A stretch of 64,000 bases of DNA. Origin: Mycobacterium sp. Root135 (GTDB lineage: Bacteria > Actinomycetota > Actinomycetes > Mycobacteriales > Mycobacteriaceae). Positions 35,791-44,044 of this stretch are shown piece by piece. A program made the translations under genes and the position numbers. The DNA is taken from contig NZ_LMEZ01000004.1 in assembly GCF_001426545.1 (NCBI RefSeq), positions 653,414-717,413 on the forward strand. Reading direction: 5' to 3'. The notes beneath the pieces were generated by a model. It worked only from the letters and a program-made list of their open reading frames with translations. It searched no databases and was not told the DNA's origin. Numbering within the stretch: the first letter of the stretch is position 1; each line of letters opens with the position of its first letter.

Positions 35791-36753
35791 ATGCCCCTCA
35801 GTTCGCGCATGCCGGATCTCGCCGAGTTCGAGGTGCTGCTGGCGATCGCCGAAACGGGCAGCCTCGGTGCGGCCGCCAGGAAGGTCGGCCTGACCCAGCA
35901 GGCGGTCTCGGCACGATTGGCGTCGGTGGAGGCCCGCATCGGCGTGGAGCTAGCCGTCCGTACGCCGCGGGGTTCGCAGCTGACGCCCGCCGGTGTGGTC
36001 GTCGCCGAATGGGCTCACCAACTGCTCGACGTCGCCCATCACGTCGACGCCGGTTTGGCGTCGCTGCGCTCAGATGCCCGCAGCCGCATCAATATTTCGG
36101 CCAGTCAGACCGTCGCCGAACAGCTGTTGCCACGCTGGCTGATGTCCTTGCGGACGGCGGCGGCACGCCGCGGGACACCCGTCCCCGAGTTGACGTTGAC
36201 AGCCACCAACAGCAGTCACGCCGTGGCCGACGTCGCCGATGGTACCGCGGACCTCGGTTTCATCGAAAGCCCCTCCGCACCAACCGGTTTGCGTAGCAAG
36301 GTGGTGGCGTCCGACGAACTGGTGGTCGTGGTGGCCCCCGACCACAAGTGGGCTCGGCGCCCACGGCCGGTCGACCCCGCCGAACTTGCGCAGACACCCG
36401 TCATTTCGCGCGAAACCGGTTCAGGAACCCGTGATTCGCTGATCGCCGCGTTGAAGCGTGCGGGGTGCGATCCCGCACATCAGGCACCGCCGGTCCTGGA
36501 ACTCTCCTCGGCTGCGGCGGTCCGGGCGGCCGTCCTGTCCAGCCAGGCGCCCGCCGTGATGAGCAGACTGTCGATCGCCGACGACCTCGCCTTTGGCCGG
36601 CTACGGGAAGTCTCGACCCCCGAACTCGACCTGCGCCGCCACCTTCGGGCCATTTGGGTCGGCGGCCGGACGCCCCCGGCGGGCGCGGTTCGCGACCTCC
36701 TCGGCCACATCCAGACGATGCAGCGGCTACAACGCAGCACCTCGGCCACCTGA
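35791..36753 (+). CDS. LysR-family transcriptional regulator
   Basis: A 320-residue LTTR. The N-terminal winged helix-turn-helix (FEVLLAIAETGSLGAAARKVGLTQQAVSARLASVEARIG) is followed by a periplasmic-binding-protein-like effector domain (SASQTVAEQLLPRWL ... GTADLGFIE ... DELVVVVAPDH). ATG at 35791 or 35809 is possible. It precedes an FAD oxidoreductase and two DUF202 genes on the same strand. The palindromic CTCACAA elements at 36768-36795 lie directly after its stop and are a likely binding site. The ligand is unknown. Confidence 0.88.
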   Translation: MPLSSRMPDLAEFEVLLAIAETGSLGAAARKVGLTQQAVSARLASVEARIGVELAVRTPRGSQLTPAGVVVAEWAHQLLDVAHHVDAGLASLRSDARSRINISASQTVAEQLLPRWLMSLRTAAARRGTPVPELTLTATNSSHAVADVADGTADLGFIESPSAPTGLRSKVVASDELVVVVAPDHKWARRPRPVDPAELAQTPVISRETGSGTRDSLIAALKRAGCDPAHQAPPVLELSSAAAVRAAVLSSQAPAVMSRLSIADDLAFGRLREVSTPELDLRRHLRAIWVGGRTPPAGAVRDLLGHIQTMQRLQRSTSAT

Positions 36754-36767
36754 CGCGTCGCCCAGCA

Positions 36768-36795
36768 CTCACAACGCGCGCTTGTGAGCTCACAA
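36768..36795. promoter_or_regulatory. CTCACAA/TTGTGAG palindromic operator
   Basis: CTCACAA at 36768-36774 and 36789-36795 (21-bp spacing, two helical turns) with TTGTGAG at 36782-36788 between them; 36782-36795 is a perfect 14-bp palindrome. It is located between the LysR gene and the FAD oxidoreductase gene. Confidence 0.55.
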
Positions 36796-36891
36796 CGTCG
36801 CGACCGCTACTGCCGAGCGCTCGGTGCGTCGACCATGGAATGCGTGGCGCCGAGCGGCAACACATCAGTGCGACGAGAAGGAGCGCTTCCC

Positions 36892-37932
36892 ATGGATACG
36901 ACGAATTACCGGTGGACAGTCGTCGGGGCCGGGCCAGCCGGAATTGCCACGGTCGGCCAATTGATCGACCGCGGCGTCCCCGCAGGTGAGATCGCCTGGG
37001 TGGATCCCGAATTCGCAGTGGGTGACTTCGGAACCAAGTGGTCCGTCGTGTCGAGCAACACCCGAACCAGCAGCTTCCTGCGCTTCCTCGACTCGACGGC
37101 GGCATTCGACTTCGCCAAGGCACCGGACTTCGACATCCGTGGGGTCGATCCGCACGAGACGTGTCTGCTCGGAGCGGTGGCGGAGCCGCTGCACTGGATC
37201 ACCGCGCAGCTCACCGACAGGGTCGCCGCTCACGAGACCAGTGCCACCCGGCTGGAGTTGAGCGAGCGATGTTGGACGGTGCACACCGAACAGTCCGTCC
37301 TCACCTCCGACAACGTGGTCTTGGCGATCGGGTCCGACGCACGCACGCTGAACCATCCCGGACTCCACGAGATCCCGCTCGACGTGGTCGTCGACCCGCA
37401 CGAGTTGGCGACGGAGGATCTCGATGGTGCGACGGTCGCCGTGTTCGGCTCCTCGCACTCGACGATGATCGCCCTGCCGAATCTGCTGGCGCAGCCGGTG
37501 GCGAAGATCGTGAACTTCTATCAGCATCCGTTGCGCTACGCCGTCGAGTTCGAGGACTGGACGCTGTTCGACGACACCGGGCTCAAAGGCCGTGCGGCCC
37601 AGTGGGCACGCGAGAACCTCGACGGTCGGATTCCCGATCGCCTCCAGCGTTGCCACGTCGACGATCCCGGGTTCGACGAACTGCTCGGGCAGTGCGACCG
37701 CGTGGTCTACACCGTCGGATTCGAGCCACGCACAGTCGACGCGCCACAGTGGGGTCCGTTGCGGCACAACCCCTCCAACGGGATCATCGCCCCCGGACTC
37801 TTCGGCATCGGCATCGCGTACCCCGGTCACCGAGTCGACCCGACGGGATACGCCGAACACCGCGTCGGACTGGAGAAGTTCATGCAGCAACTCGACCAGT
37901 GCCTGCCCATCTGGCTACGGTACGGCGCATGA
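36892..37932 (+). CDS. FAD/NAD(P)-binding oxidoreductase
   Basis: A 346-residue two-dinucleotide-binding flavoprotein. FAD motif VVGAGPAGIATVG is near residue 9 and a second nucleotide-binding motif VAVFGSSHSTMIAL is near 181; VYTVGFEPRT near 270 is a typical ATG-type linker. The sequence resembles small thioredoxin-reductase or FMO-like proteins without a redox-active CxxC, so a disulfide reductase is unlikely. The substrate is unknown. AGAAGGAG precedes the ATG at 36892. The stop overlaps the first DUF202 start (ATGA), so a membrane partner is plausible. Confidence 0.82.
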   Translation: MDTTNYRWTVVGAGPAGIATVGQLIDRGVPAGEIAWVDPEFAVGDFGTKWSVVSSNTRTSSFLRFLDSTAAFDFAKAPDFDIRGVDPHETCLLGAVAEPLHWITAQLTDRVAAHETSATRLELSERCWTVHTEQSVLTSDNVVLAIGSDARTLNHPGLHEIPLDVVVDPHELATEDLDGATVAVFGSSHSTMIALPNLLAQPVAKIVNFYQHPLRYAVEFEDWTLFDDTGLKGRAAQWARENLDGRIPDRLQRCHVDDPGFDELLGQCDRVVYTVGFEPRTVDAPQWGPLRHNPSNGIIAPGLFGIGIAYPGHRVDPTGYAEHRVGLEKFMQQLDQCLPIWLRYGA

Positions 37933-38267
37933 CTGGCCATGAGCCCGACTACCGTTTCACCCTCGCCAACGAACGCACCTTCCTGGCGTGGATCAGGACG
38001 GCACTGGCCTTGATCGCCGGTGGCGTGGCGGTCGCCCAGTTGCTGCCACCGTTTCCGGTGTCGTGGGGTCGGCACGGGTTGGCGACACTGCTGGTGGCCG
38101 CGGGCGCGGTGACGGCCGTGGCGTCGGTGCGCCGTTGGCAGCAGGTGCAGCGCGCGATGCGGGACGACGACGTCCTGCCTCCGACGCGGCTGCCGCTCGC
38201 GCTGACGGTTTTCCTGCTCGCCGCGTGCGTGGCGGTGCTCGTCATGATTCTCCTTGGGCGGCCGTGA
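37929..38267 (+). CDS. DUF202 (YidH-like) membrane protein
   Basis: A 112-residue protein with the DUF202 signature LANERTFLAWIRTALALIAGG near the N-terminus and three predicted spans. The function of the family is unknown. It overlaps the FAD oxidoreductase (ATGA) and the second DUF202 gene (GTGA), so the three are translationally coupled. Confidence 0.85.
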   Translation: MTGHEPDYRFTLANERTFLAWIRTALALIAGGVAVAQLLPPFPVSWGRHGLATLLVAAGAVTAVASVRRWQQVQRAMRDDDVLPPTRLPLALTVFLLAACVAVLVMILLGRP

Positions 38268-38548
38268 GCCTGCAACGGGAGCGGACTCACCTCGGTTGGG
38301 AGAGAACCGCGTTCAGCTTCATGGCGGTTGGCATCCTGTTGGCCTTCCGCTCCGGGGAGACGCTGGTGCACGGGCATTCGTTCCTCGCGATCGCCGCACT
38401 GCTCGCGGCCGCGATCGCATCCCTGATCCGCCGCCGTCAACTCGGCGACAATGGTGTCGCGATTGCACCGGCGCAGTGGCAAATCGCGGTGACCGGTGGC
38501 CTCACCGCGGCACTTGGGATCGGGTGCGCCGTCGCCATCTGGTGGTGA
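38264..38548 (+). CDS. DUF202 (YidG-like) membrane protein
   Basis: A 94-residue protein, VSLQRERTHLGWERTAFSFMAVG, the shorter DUF202 partner with three spans. YidG/YidH pairs are common in bacteria and may form a hetero-oligomer. The GTG start overlaps the upstream stop by 4 bases. It is the last gene of the LysR-linked cluster. Confidence 0.82.
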   Translation: MSLQRERTHLGWERTAFSFMAVGILLAFRSGETLVHGHSFLAIAALLAAAIASLIRRRQLGDNGVAIAPAQWQIAVTGGLTAALGIGCAVAIWW

Positions 38549-38650
38549 CCCTCCCACGGCGCGCGTCCCGGCGAACACGACGTCCGTCGACGACAATGGC
38601 AGACGACGATGGCATGGGATTCTTGTCGGTGCGAGGCTGTATACCTGATG

Positions 38651-38666
38651 TCGAACGGCCGTTCGA
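38651..38666. promoter_or_regulatory. Perfect SOS (LexA)-type box before the methyltransferase gene
   Basis: TCGAACGGCCGTTCGA exactly matches the mycobacterial LexA consensus TCGAAC-N4-GTTCGA. It lies 5 bases after a -10-like TATACC (38640-38645) and 19 bp before the GTG start, a typical position for repression. It is the only perfect copy I found in the window. Confidence 0.65.
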
Positions 38667-38684
38667 TGCACGGAAGGGGTTGCG

Positions 38685-39896
38685 GTGGCACCGCGCAGTA
38701 CGCGCAAGGCGCAGGTGGTCAGCCTGTTCGCCGGGGCCGGCGGTTTCGACATCGCCCTCGAACGCGCTGGTTGGGACGTCGTCGTCGCAACGGACCACGC
38801 CGCGGACGCCATGGAGACCCTGCGCGCCAGCAAGGCCGCCGGCATCCCCATCAAGGGCCGACGCGGCAAGCACCTGGCCAAGACCACTCTGATCGAGAAG
38901 GACGTCGCGACGCTGACCGCCGACGAGCTGCGTCCGCGCAGCGCCGGTGCCGACTGGCGCCCCGACCTGCTGGCCGGCGGGCCACCGTGCCAGCCGTGGT
39001 CGTCGGCGGGTCACCAGAAGGGCCTCAAGGACTCCCGCGGCCAGCTGATCGCCCACATGATTCGCCTCGTCGAGGAACTCCAGCCCCGCTACGTGCTGTT
39101 CGAGAACGTCCGCGGCCTCGTCACCGCGGTCGGTCCGAAGGGCGCCCCCGGCGAGGTCCTGCGCAGCATCCAAGACGACCTCCGCGACCTCGGCTACTCC
39201 AGTCGAATAGCCACGCTCAACGCCGCCGACTACGGCGCCGCGCAACGCCGGGTCCGCCTCTACCTGATCGCCACTGCCGACCACGAGCTTCCGGAGTTCC
39301 CCGAGCCCACCCACCACCGGTACGGCGAGAACGGCCTCAAGCCGTGGGTCTCGCTCGGTGAGCTCCTCGACTCGCTGCCGCCCGCGCAGCATGACGCCGT
39401 CGTCCGGCCCAACGGAATCGACGGCGACGCGTTGCGTCAGCTGACCCCGGGCACCGGCCTCCGCACGAAGGGCCGCGTGATGAACAACCGCCCCAGCGGG
39501 CAGTGGGGCTACCGACAGGACGCCTTCCTCGCCAACCTTGGACTGCCGTCACGCACCATCAGGACCGCGTCGACGCCCGACTGGATCAAGCTGCCGGAGG
39601 ACCACGACATTCGACGTCTGACGTGGCAAGAATGCGCTGCGCTGCAAGGCTTCCCGCGTGACTGGCGATTCGCAGGCAAGACCAGCAACTTCTTCCGCCA
39701 CATCGGCAACGCCGTTCAGGTCGACGCGGTGGAAGCTATCGGCCGCACCCTGCTCGAATCGGTTCGCAACGGCCCTTCCGAGACGCCGCCGCCGATGCCA
39801 CCGTGGCCCGACTATCTGACCAAGCGTGTTCGCTACACCGAGGCGGAGCACCGGGTCAACGGAAGCTTGCGCACCAGGATCCTCGCCAACAAGTAG
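38685..39896 (+). CDS. DNA (cytosine-5)-methyltransferase of a type II restriction-modification system
   Basis: A 403-residue C5-MTase with motif I FAGAGGFDIALERAGW (15-30), motif IV GGPPCQPWSSAG with catalytic Cys102, motif VI ENVRGL, motif VIII QRRVRLYLIA and motif X near the end (GNAVQVDAVEAIG). Pairing with a XamI-type endonuclease suggests GTCGAC as the target, which is inferred. The start is GTG at 38685, with GGAAGGGG upstream. The endonuclease follows after 44 bases, and vsr, which repairs T:G mismatches from deaminated 5-methylcytosine, lies just beyond. Confidence 0.93.
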   Translation: MAPRSTRKAQVVSLFAGAGGFDIALERAGWDVVVATDHAADAMETLRASKAAGIPIKGRRGKHLAKTTLIEKDVATLTADELRPRSAGADWRPDLLAGGPPCQPWSSAGHQKGLKDSRGQLIAHMIRLVEELQPRYVLFENVRGLVTAVGPKGAPGEVLRSIQDDLRDLGYSSRIATLNAADYGAAQRRVRLYLIATADHELPEFPEPTHHRYGENGLKPWVSLGELLDSLPPAQHDAVVRPNGIDGDALRQLTPGTGLRTKGRVMNNRPSGQWGYRQDAFLANLGLPSRTIRTASTPDWIKLPEDHDIRRLTWQECAALQGFPRDWRFAGKTSNFFRHIGNAVQVDAVEAIGRTLLESVRNGPSETPPPMPPWPDYLTKRVRYTEAEHRVNGSLRTRILANK

Positions 39897-39940
39897 CCTG
39901 TCGGGCGGACGCCAGGCGGCCCAGTGGCAGACTCGGCCGG

Positions 39941-40846
39941 GTGTCGCCAACGTTCGTCGCCCCGCCCCAGTGGACGGCCGCCGAACTGAAGGCCGCTCGC
40001 GACACCGCCGAGGACGCCTTTACCCACCTCCGCCGCGAGGAGGGGCCCAAGGCCTTCCAGCGCATGTACAACCAACTCCGGCCGCGGGTCGAGCAGGTCT
40101 TCGAGGCGTCCGACGACATCCAGAACCTCACCGGCGCCGTCTTCAAGGCCGATCCACAGGCCTGGCAGGCCTGCCGTTATCTGTGCGGGCCGCCGATCAG
40201 CCAGGAGGATCTGTGGACCCTCGTCGGTGGTCCGAAGTTTCGCTCCGTACCGCCGGCCTACGCCGAGGACACGGCGGAGGCGATTCGCGTCGTCGTCGAC
40301 CCGGTGCGCTTCCCCTGGCTCGCGCAGGGCCGTCCGCCGTGGCCGGACGAGCGGGAAATGGCGATCATGGCGACGACGGTGCTTTGGGCCGCCCAACAAA
40401 CCGGTACGGAACGACGCGGTGAGGCCTCGTCCCGGCAGGAGACGATGACCGCGAAGACGCTCGACGATGCGGGGTTGACGCTCGAAGTCTCCCGTGCGCC
40501 AATTCAATTCATCGACGACATGCCACGCGGCGGATACAGTCGCGAACGCCGCCTCGCCGGCGCGAAGTGCGACGTGCCGGCCCGGTTGTTCGACGGCCGA
40601 CTGCTTGCGCTGGAATGCAAGGTGTCCAACGGCCCGAAGAACGGCTGGAAGCGCGTCAACCGGGAGGTGGGCGGCAAGTCCGACTCGTGGCGTGCGCACT
40701 TCGGCAGCCAAGCTCTCACCGGCGTGATCCTGGCCGGGGTGTTTGACCTGTCCTGCCTAGTGACGGCGCAGGACCGGGGCGTGACCATCCTGTGGGAACA
40801 CGACATGAACCCGCTCCGCGAGTTCGTCGAATCAACTTCGGGCTGA
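39941..40846 (+). CDS. XamI-family type II restriction endonuclease
   Basis: A 301-residue protein similar to XamI endonucleases, whose known recognition sequence is GTCGAC (SalI type). A PD-(D/E)xK-like core is visible as CDVPARLF...LLALECKVSN near residues 207-230. The GTG at 39941 (VSPTFVAPPQW) is chosen because the upstream frame overlaps the methyltransferase and carries no family sequence. Its end overlaps the convergent vsr gene by 15 bases. Recognition specificity is inferred from the family. Confidence 0.85.
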   Translation: MSPTFVAPPQWTAAELKAARDTAEDAFTHLRREEGPKAFQRMYNQLRPRVEQVFEASDDIQNLTGAVFKADPQAWQACRYLCGPPISQEDLWTLVGGPKFRSVPPAYAEDTAEAIRVVVDPVRFPWLAQGRPPWPDEREMAIMATTVLWAAQQTGTERRGEASSRQETMTAKTLDDAGLTLEVSRAPIQFIDDMPRGGYSRERRLAGAKCDVPARLFDGRLLALECKVSNGPKNGWKRVNREVGGKSDSWRAHFGSQALTGVILAGVFDLSCLVTAQDRGVTILWEHDMNPLREFVESTSG

Positions 40847-41275
40847 ACGACTTTCGACGATCTGTCGAACCGTCGCGGCGGCGTCCTCGGCGGATTCGTG
40901 TTCCCACACCCGGACGGGTACCCAGCCGGCGTCGCGCAGCGCCTCGTCGGTCGCCCGATCCCGCGCGCTGTTTCCCTCGATCTTCGCCACCCAGAAGTCG
41001 TTGTTGCGCTTCGGTTTCGTGGAGTGCAGCGGGCAACCGTGCCAAAAGCACCCGTCCACGAAGACCGCCACCTTGGCTCGCCGGAAGACGATGTCGGCTT
41101 CGCGCCGCAGACCGGGCAACGGCCGCTGATGAATCCGGTACCTCAGCCCGGCCTCGTGCAGACGCGACCGCAACGCCACCTCGATCGACGTGTCACGTCG
41201 CCGTTGGCGCTGCATGCGCGCCGAGGTGGCCTGGTCGGTCTGCAGGTCGAAGCCCAGAGGTTTGTCTCGGGACAC
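40832..41275 (-). CDS. vsr: Very short patch repair endonuclease (Vsr)
   Basis: A 147-residue Vsr-family nickase. The catalytic Asp is in READIVFRRAKVAVFVDGCFW, followed by WHGCPLH with zinc or structural Cys/His residues and RDRATDEALRDAGWVPVRVWEHE. Vsr nicks 5' of the T in T:G mismatches left by deamination of 5-methylcytosine. Its presence beside the cytosine methyltransferase supports C5 methylation by that enzyme. It is convergent with the endonuclease, with a 15-base overlap. Confidence 0.92.
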   Translation of the reverse strand: MSRDKPLGFDLQTDQATSARMQRQRRRDTSIEVALRSRLHEAGLRYRIHQRPLPGLRREADIVFRRAKVAVFVDGCFWHGCPLHSTKPKRNNDFWVAKIEGNSARDRATDEALRDAGWVPVRVWEHESAEDAAATVRQIVESRSARS

Positions 41276-41354
41276 CCCTCCACGTTAGCGCCGAGAATCG
41301 ACCACGCCACGAAAAGGGTTGCGCTCGCCGCCCCGCGTGCGATCCGATGACAGC

Positions 41355-42056
41355 ATGACCGCCGCGATCTGGCCGCTGTTCGAGCTCCATGTGTCGACTC
41401 CCCGCCTGTCGCTGCGCTACGTCACCGACGAGCTTGCCGGCGAACTCGCCGATCTGGCTGCGCAAGGGATTCACGATCCGGAGACCATGCCGTTCTCCGA
41501 GCCGTGGACCGACGTTCCGCCGCCGGCTCTGCAGCGCGACGCGGTGCGGTACTTCTGGCGGTGCAGAGCCGACACCACCACTGAGCGTTGGACTCTCAAC
41601 CTCGCGGCCCATCACCGAGACGGCGACATCTTGGGCGTCTGCACGCTCAGTGCCGAGCACTTTCCCACCACCCGCACCGTGACGACCGGGTCGTGGATCG
41701 GCCGCCGGTTTCAAGGTCGGGGGCTCGGCCAGGAGATGCGTCAGGCGGCACTGCACCTGATCTTCGCCGGTCTGGACGGCGTCACCGCCAGCACCCGCGC
41801 GTGGCACGACAACGCAGCCTCACTACGCATCACGAGATCGCTGCCCTACACCGAACAGCGCTCAGTTCGCGAGATCCGCCGCGATCGACCCGACACCATG
41901 CTGGCGTTCACGATGGACCGAGAGCAGTGGCAGACCGTTCGGCGCAGCGACATCCAACTCGCAGGCACCACGTCGATCCGCGAATTCCTCGGCGTGCCGA
42001 CACCCCTGCAAATCGGCACGCCAGCAAATTCAGCGGATACGATTGTCACACTATGA
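41355..42056 (+). CDS. GNAT-family N-acetyltransferase
   Basis: A 233-residue RimJ/RimL-type GNAT protein (STPRLSLRYVTDE ... GSWIGRRFQGRGLGQEMRQAALHLIFAGL). The acetyl-CoA loop is RRFQGRGLG, and DNAASLRITRSLPY is the usual C-terminal acceptor-side motif. The substrate is unknown. The ATG at 41355 is preferred over an upstream in-frame start at 41319. The stop overlaps the start of the next membrane protein (ATGA). Confidence 0.87.
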   Translation: MTAAIWPLFELHVSTPRLSLRYVTDELAGELADLAAQGIHDPETMPFSEPWTDVPPPALQRDAVRYFWRCRADTTTERWTLNLAAHHRDGDILGVCTLSAEHFPTTRTVTTGSWIGRRFQGRGLGQEMRQAALHLIFAGLDGVTASTRAWHDNAASLRITRSLPYTEQRSVREIRRDRPDTMLAFTMDREQWQTVRRSDIQLAGTTSIREFLGVPTPLQIGTPANSADTIVTL

Positions 42057-42574
42057 AGCATGCCGCCGAGCCCCACGAGGAGCTGTCGCCCCCGCCGGCA
42101 CAGCCCACCGCGCGATCCCCGTGGCGATGGGCCACCCTCGCTCTCGCGCTGGTCGCGGCCGTGGCGACCGGAGTGGCCGTCTGGGCTCTGACGCGGACGC
42201 CGGCGGAGAACTCGGCGACGCCAACGAACCAAGAGGTGGCCGACGCAAAGGGCCGGGCCTGCGAGGCCTACATCAAGGTGCGGACCGCGGTGGCCCTGCA
42301 AACCCAGGGCGCAGTTGGCACCGATCCCGCTGCCGCACAAGCGATTGCGGCGAATGCGCGGTTGGCCATGTCCGTCGGCAGTCAGCATCTCGTCGACAAC
42401 CTCAGCCCCGCCGTGCCCGCCGAGTTGGCCGGGCTGCTTCGCACGCTTGCCACTGACCTTCAGAATCTCACCATCAACGCCCTGGCCGGGACCCCGGACG
42501 ACGACGCCGGCCAGGTGACCAGACTCCGCGACCTCGAGACCAACAGCAAGAAGATCGTCGAGCAGTGCAAGTGA
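42053..42574 (+). CDS. Membrane-anchored protein of unknown function
   Basis: A 173-residue protein with a proline-rich cytoplasmic head, one membrane span (about residues 26-46, WATLALALVAAVATGVAVWAL) and an Ala-rich helical extracytoplasmic domain with two Cys (GRACEAYIKVR and VEQCK at the C-terminus), which may form a disulfide. The pattern resembles small mycobacterial exported proteins of unknown function. It is translationally coupled to the GNAT gene and ends at a strong bidirectional terminator. Confidence 0.72.
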   Translation: MKHAAEPHEELSPPPAQPTARSPWRWATLALALVAAVATGVAVWALTRTPAENSATPTNQEVADAKGRACEAYIKVRTAVALQTQGAVGTDPAAAQAIAANARLAMSVGSQHLVDNLSPAVPAELAGLLRTLATDLQNLTINALAGTPDDDAGQVTRLRDLETNSKKIVEQCK

Positions 42575-42598
42575 GCTGATCCTCCAGACCCCAAACGA

Positions 42599-42630
42599 AG
42601 AGCCGCCCCGGTCTGCACCGGGGCGGCTCT
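42599..42630. terminator. Bidirectional terminator between convergent genes
   Basis: A 12-bp perfect stem, AGAGCCGCCCCG (42599-42610) with CGGGGCGGCTCT (42619-42630) around an 8-base loop. It separates the plus-strand membrane-protein gene from the minus-strand secreted-protein gene. Confidence 0.85.
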
Positions 42631-42649
42631 CGTCTGTGCGGCTACGTCA

Positions 42650-44044
42650 TCAGTTGGAGCTGTCGGCCCCACCGCTTGAACCGGCACCGCTCGAACCGGC
42701 ACCGCTCGAACCGGCACTGCTCGAACCACCGGACGTCGTCGCGGCGCCTCCCGTGCTCGGGGTCCCGGCGCCACTGGTAGCGGCGGGCTTGGGGCCGGTT
42801 CCGGTGAACTTCTCGATTCCCTTCTTTACGGAATCGGCGAAGGACCGGAGCGGTTTGAACGGGTCGTTTCGACCGTTGCCGGCGGGCTTGGTGCTCGGCG
42901 CTCCCGACAGGGGAACGCCGTTGACGCCGGGAATCTCGACCTTGGCCGGGGTCTCGTCGACCTTCGGCGTGGTGTCGTCCACCTCGGTCGTCTCGATGTT
43001 CGCGACCTTGGTGGCGCCGGCGTCCGCACCCTCGGTGGCGGGATCGGGAACGGTTGGCGCCACGGACGCCGCCAGCGCGGTGGACGGCGCGGCGGTCCTG
43101 AGCGGCAACGGATTCGTGACCGGCGGGTTGATGGTGCCCGGCGGCGGCGGGTTGATTCCGGCGAATTCGGTCTCGGCGGCCGTCAGGTCCGGCGCCAGCG
43201 AGATGACGAGGCCTGGCGGGAAGAGGCTGGTCCTGATGGACGGAATGAAGTTGAAGTCGAACACCATCGAGCCGATCTTGGTCGTGGTGTGCAGACCGCC
43301 GGCGAAGTAGGCGTTGACCGGCCCGTTGCCGAAGTCCAACGAGAACACGAACCCCGTCGTCCCCGTGTTGGTGATGATCCCGGGGATGCCTGCCGACCAC
43401 CGGCCGATGTCGACGGCACTCCAATCGTCCGGCTGTCCGCTGCTCAGGACGTTGCCGCCGGCCGCGTCTTGCACCTGGGTGAGGCCGATGGCTTTGAGGA
43501 CGTTGAGGTTGAAGAATGCGGGACCGAGGTTGTTGGCAGTCTGCAGGAAACCGGCGTGCGTGCCGACGAACGGGTCGTACCAGGCGACGTTGTCCACGAA
43601 GCCGATGGCGCCGGCACTGTTGGCCAGGCCCGCCAACCCGAGTGCCCACTGATCCAGATCGGTCACGTTGATGGTGGACTGCTGCGGCCTGGTCGGGTCC
43701 TGTTGAGCGACGATCGACTTGATCGAGTTGAGGCCGAAGGTCAGGGGCCCGAGCTTATTGGCCGTCTGCAGCGCGGCGCCGACACCGACCTTGAAGCCGT
43801 TGGCGTACTGATTGACCGCCGACACCGTGGCCGCGCCGGTGCTGCTGATCGCGGCGGCGGGCGCCAGCGCCCACGGGAAGGTTTGGTTGACGTCGAACTC
43901 TAGTGGCAGGGCCGCCGTGCGGATGGCTGGCGCGGTCGCCGCTTCAGGGGTAGCAGCGGCTGATCCGTATTGACTAATAAGCAACGCCGCTGCGCCGACC
44001 GCCGTGACACCGGCACCGACGGAGAGGCTATTGGTCCTAAACAT
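42650..44044 (-). CDS. Large secreted protein with Ser/Gly repeat tail, unknown function
   Basis: A 464-residue protein with an N-terminal Sec-type signal (MFRTNSLSVGAGVTAVGAAA ...), then a domain of about 260 residues with repeated patterns such as LQTANKLGPLTFGLNSIK / LQTANNLGPAFFNLNVLK and DQWALGLAGLANSAGAIGF / GRWSAGIPGIITNTGTTGF, suggesting internal duplication. A Pro/Thr-rich linker follows, then a SSGAGSSGAGSSGG tail. The layout is seen in mycobacterial exported envelope proteins; no family name is assigned. The ATG at 44044 follows a CAGTTAACTG palindrome (44061-44070). Confidence 0.75.
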   Translation of the reverse strand: MFRTNSLSVGAGVTAVGAAALLISQYGSAAATPEAATAPAIRTAALPLEFDVNQTFPWALAPAAAISSTGAATVSAVNQYANGFKVGVGAALQTANKLGPLTFGLNSIKSIVAQQDPTRPQQSTINVTDLDQWALGLAGLANSAGAIGFVDNVAWYDPFVGTHAGFLQTANNLGPAFFNLNVLKAIGLTQVQDAAGGNVLSSGQPDDWSAVDIGRWSAGIPGIITNTGTTGFVFSLDFGNGPVNAYFAGGLHTTTKIGSMVFDFNFIPSIRTSLFPPGLVISLAPDLTAAETEFAGINPPPPGTINPPVTNPLPLRTAAPSTALAASVAPTVPDPATEGADAGATKVANIETTEVDDTTPKVDETPAKVEIPGVNGVPLSGAPSTKPAGNGRNDPFKPLRSFADSVKKGIEKFTGTGPKPAATSGAGTPSTGGAATTSGGSSSAGSSGAGSSGAGSSGGADSSN

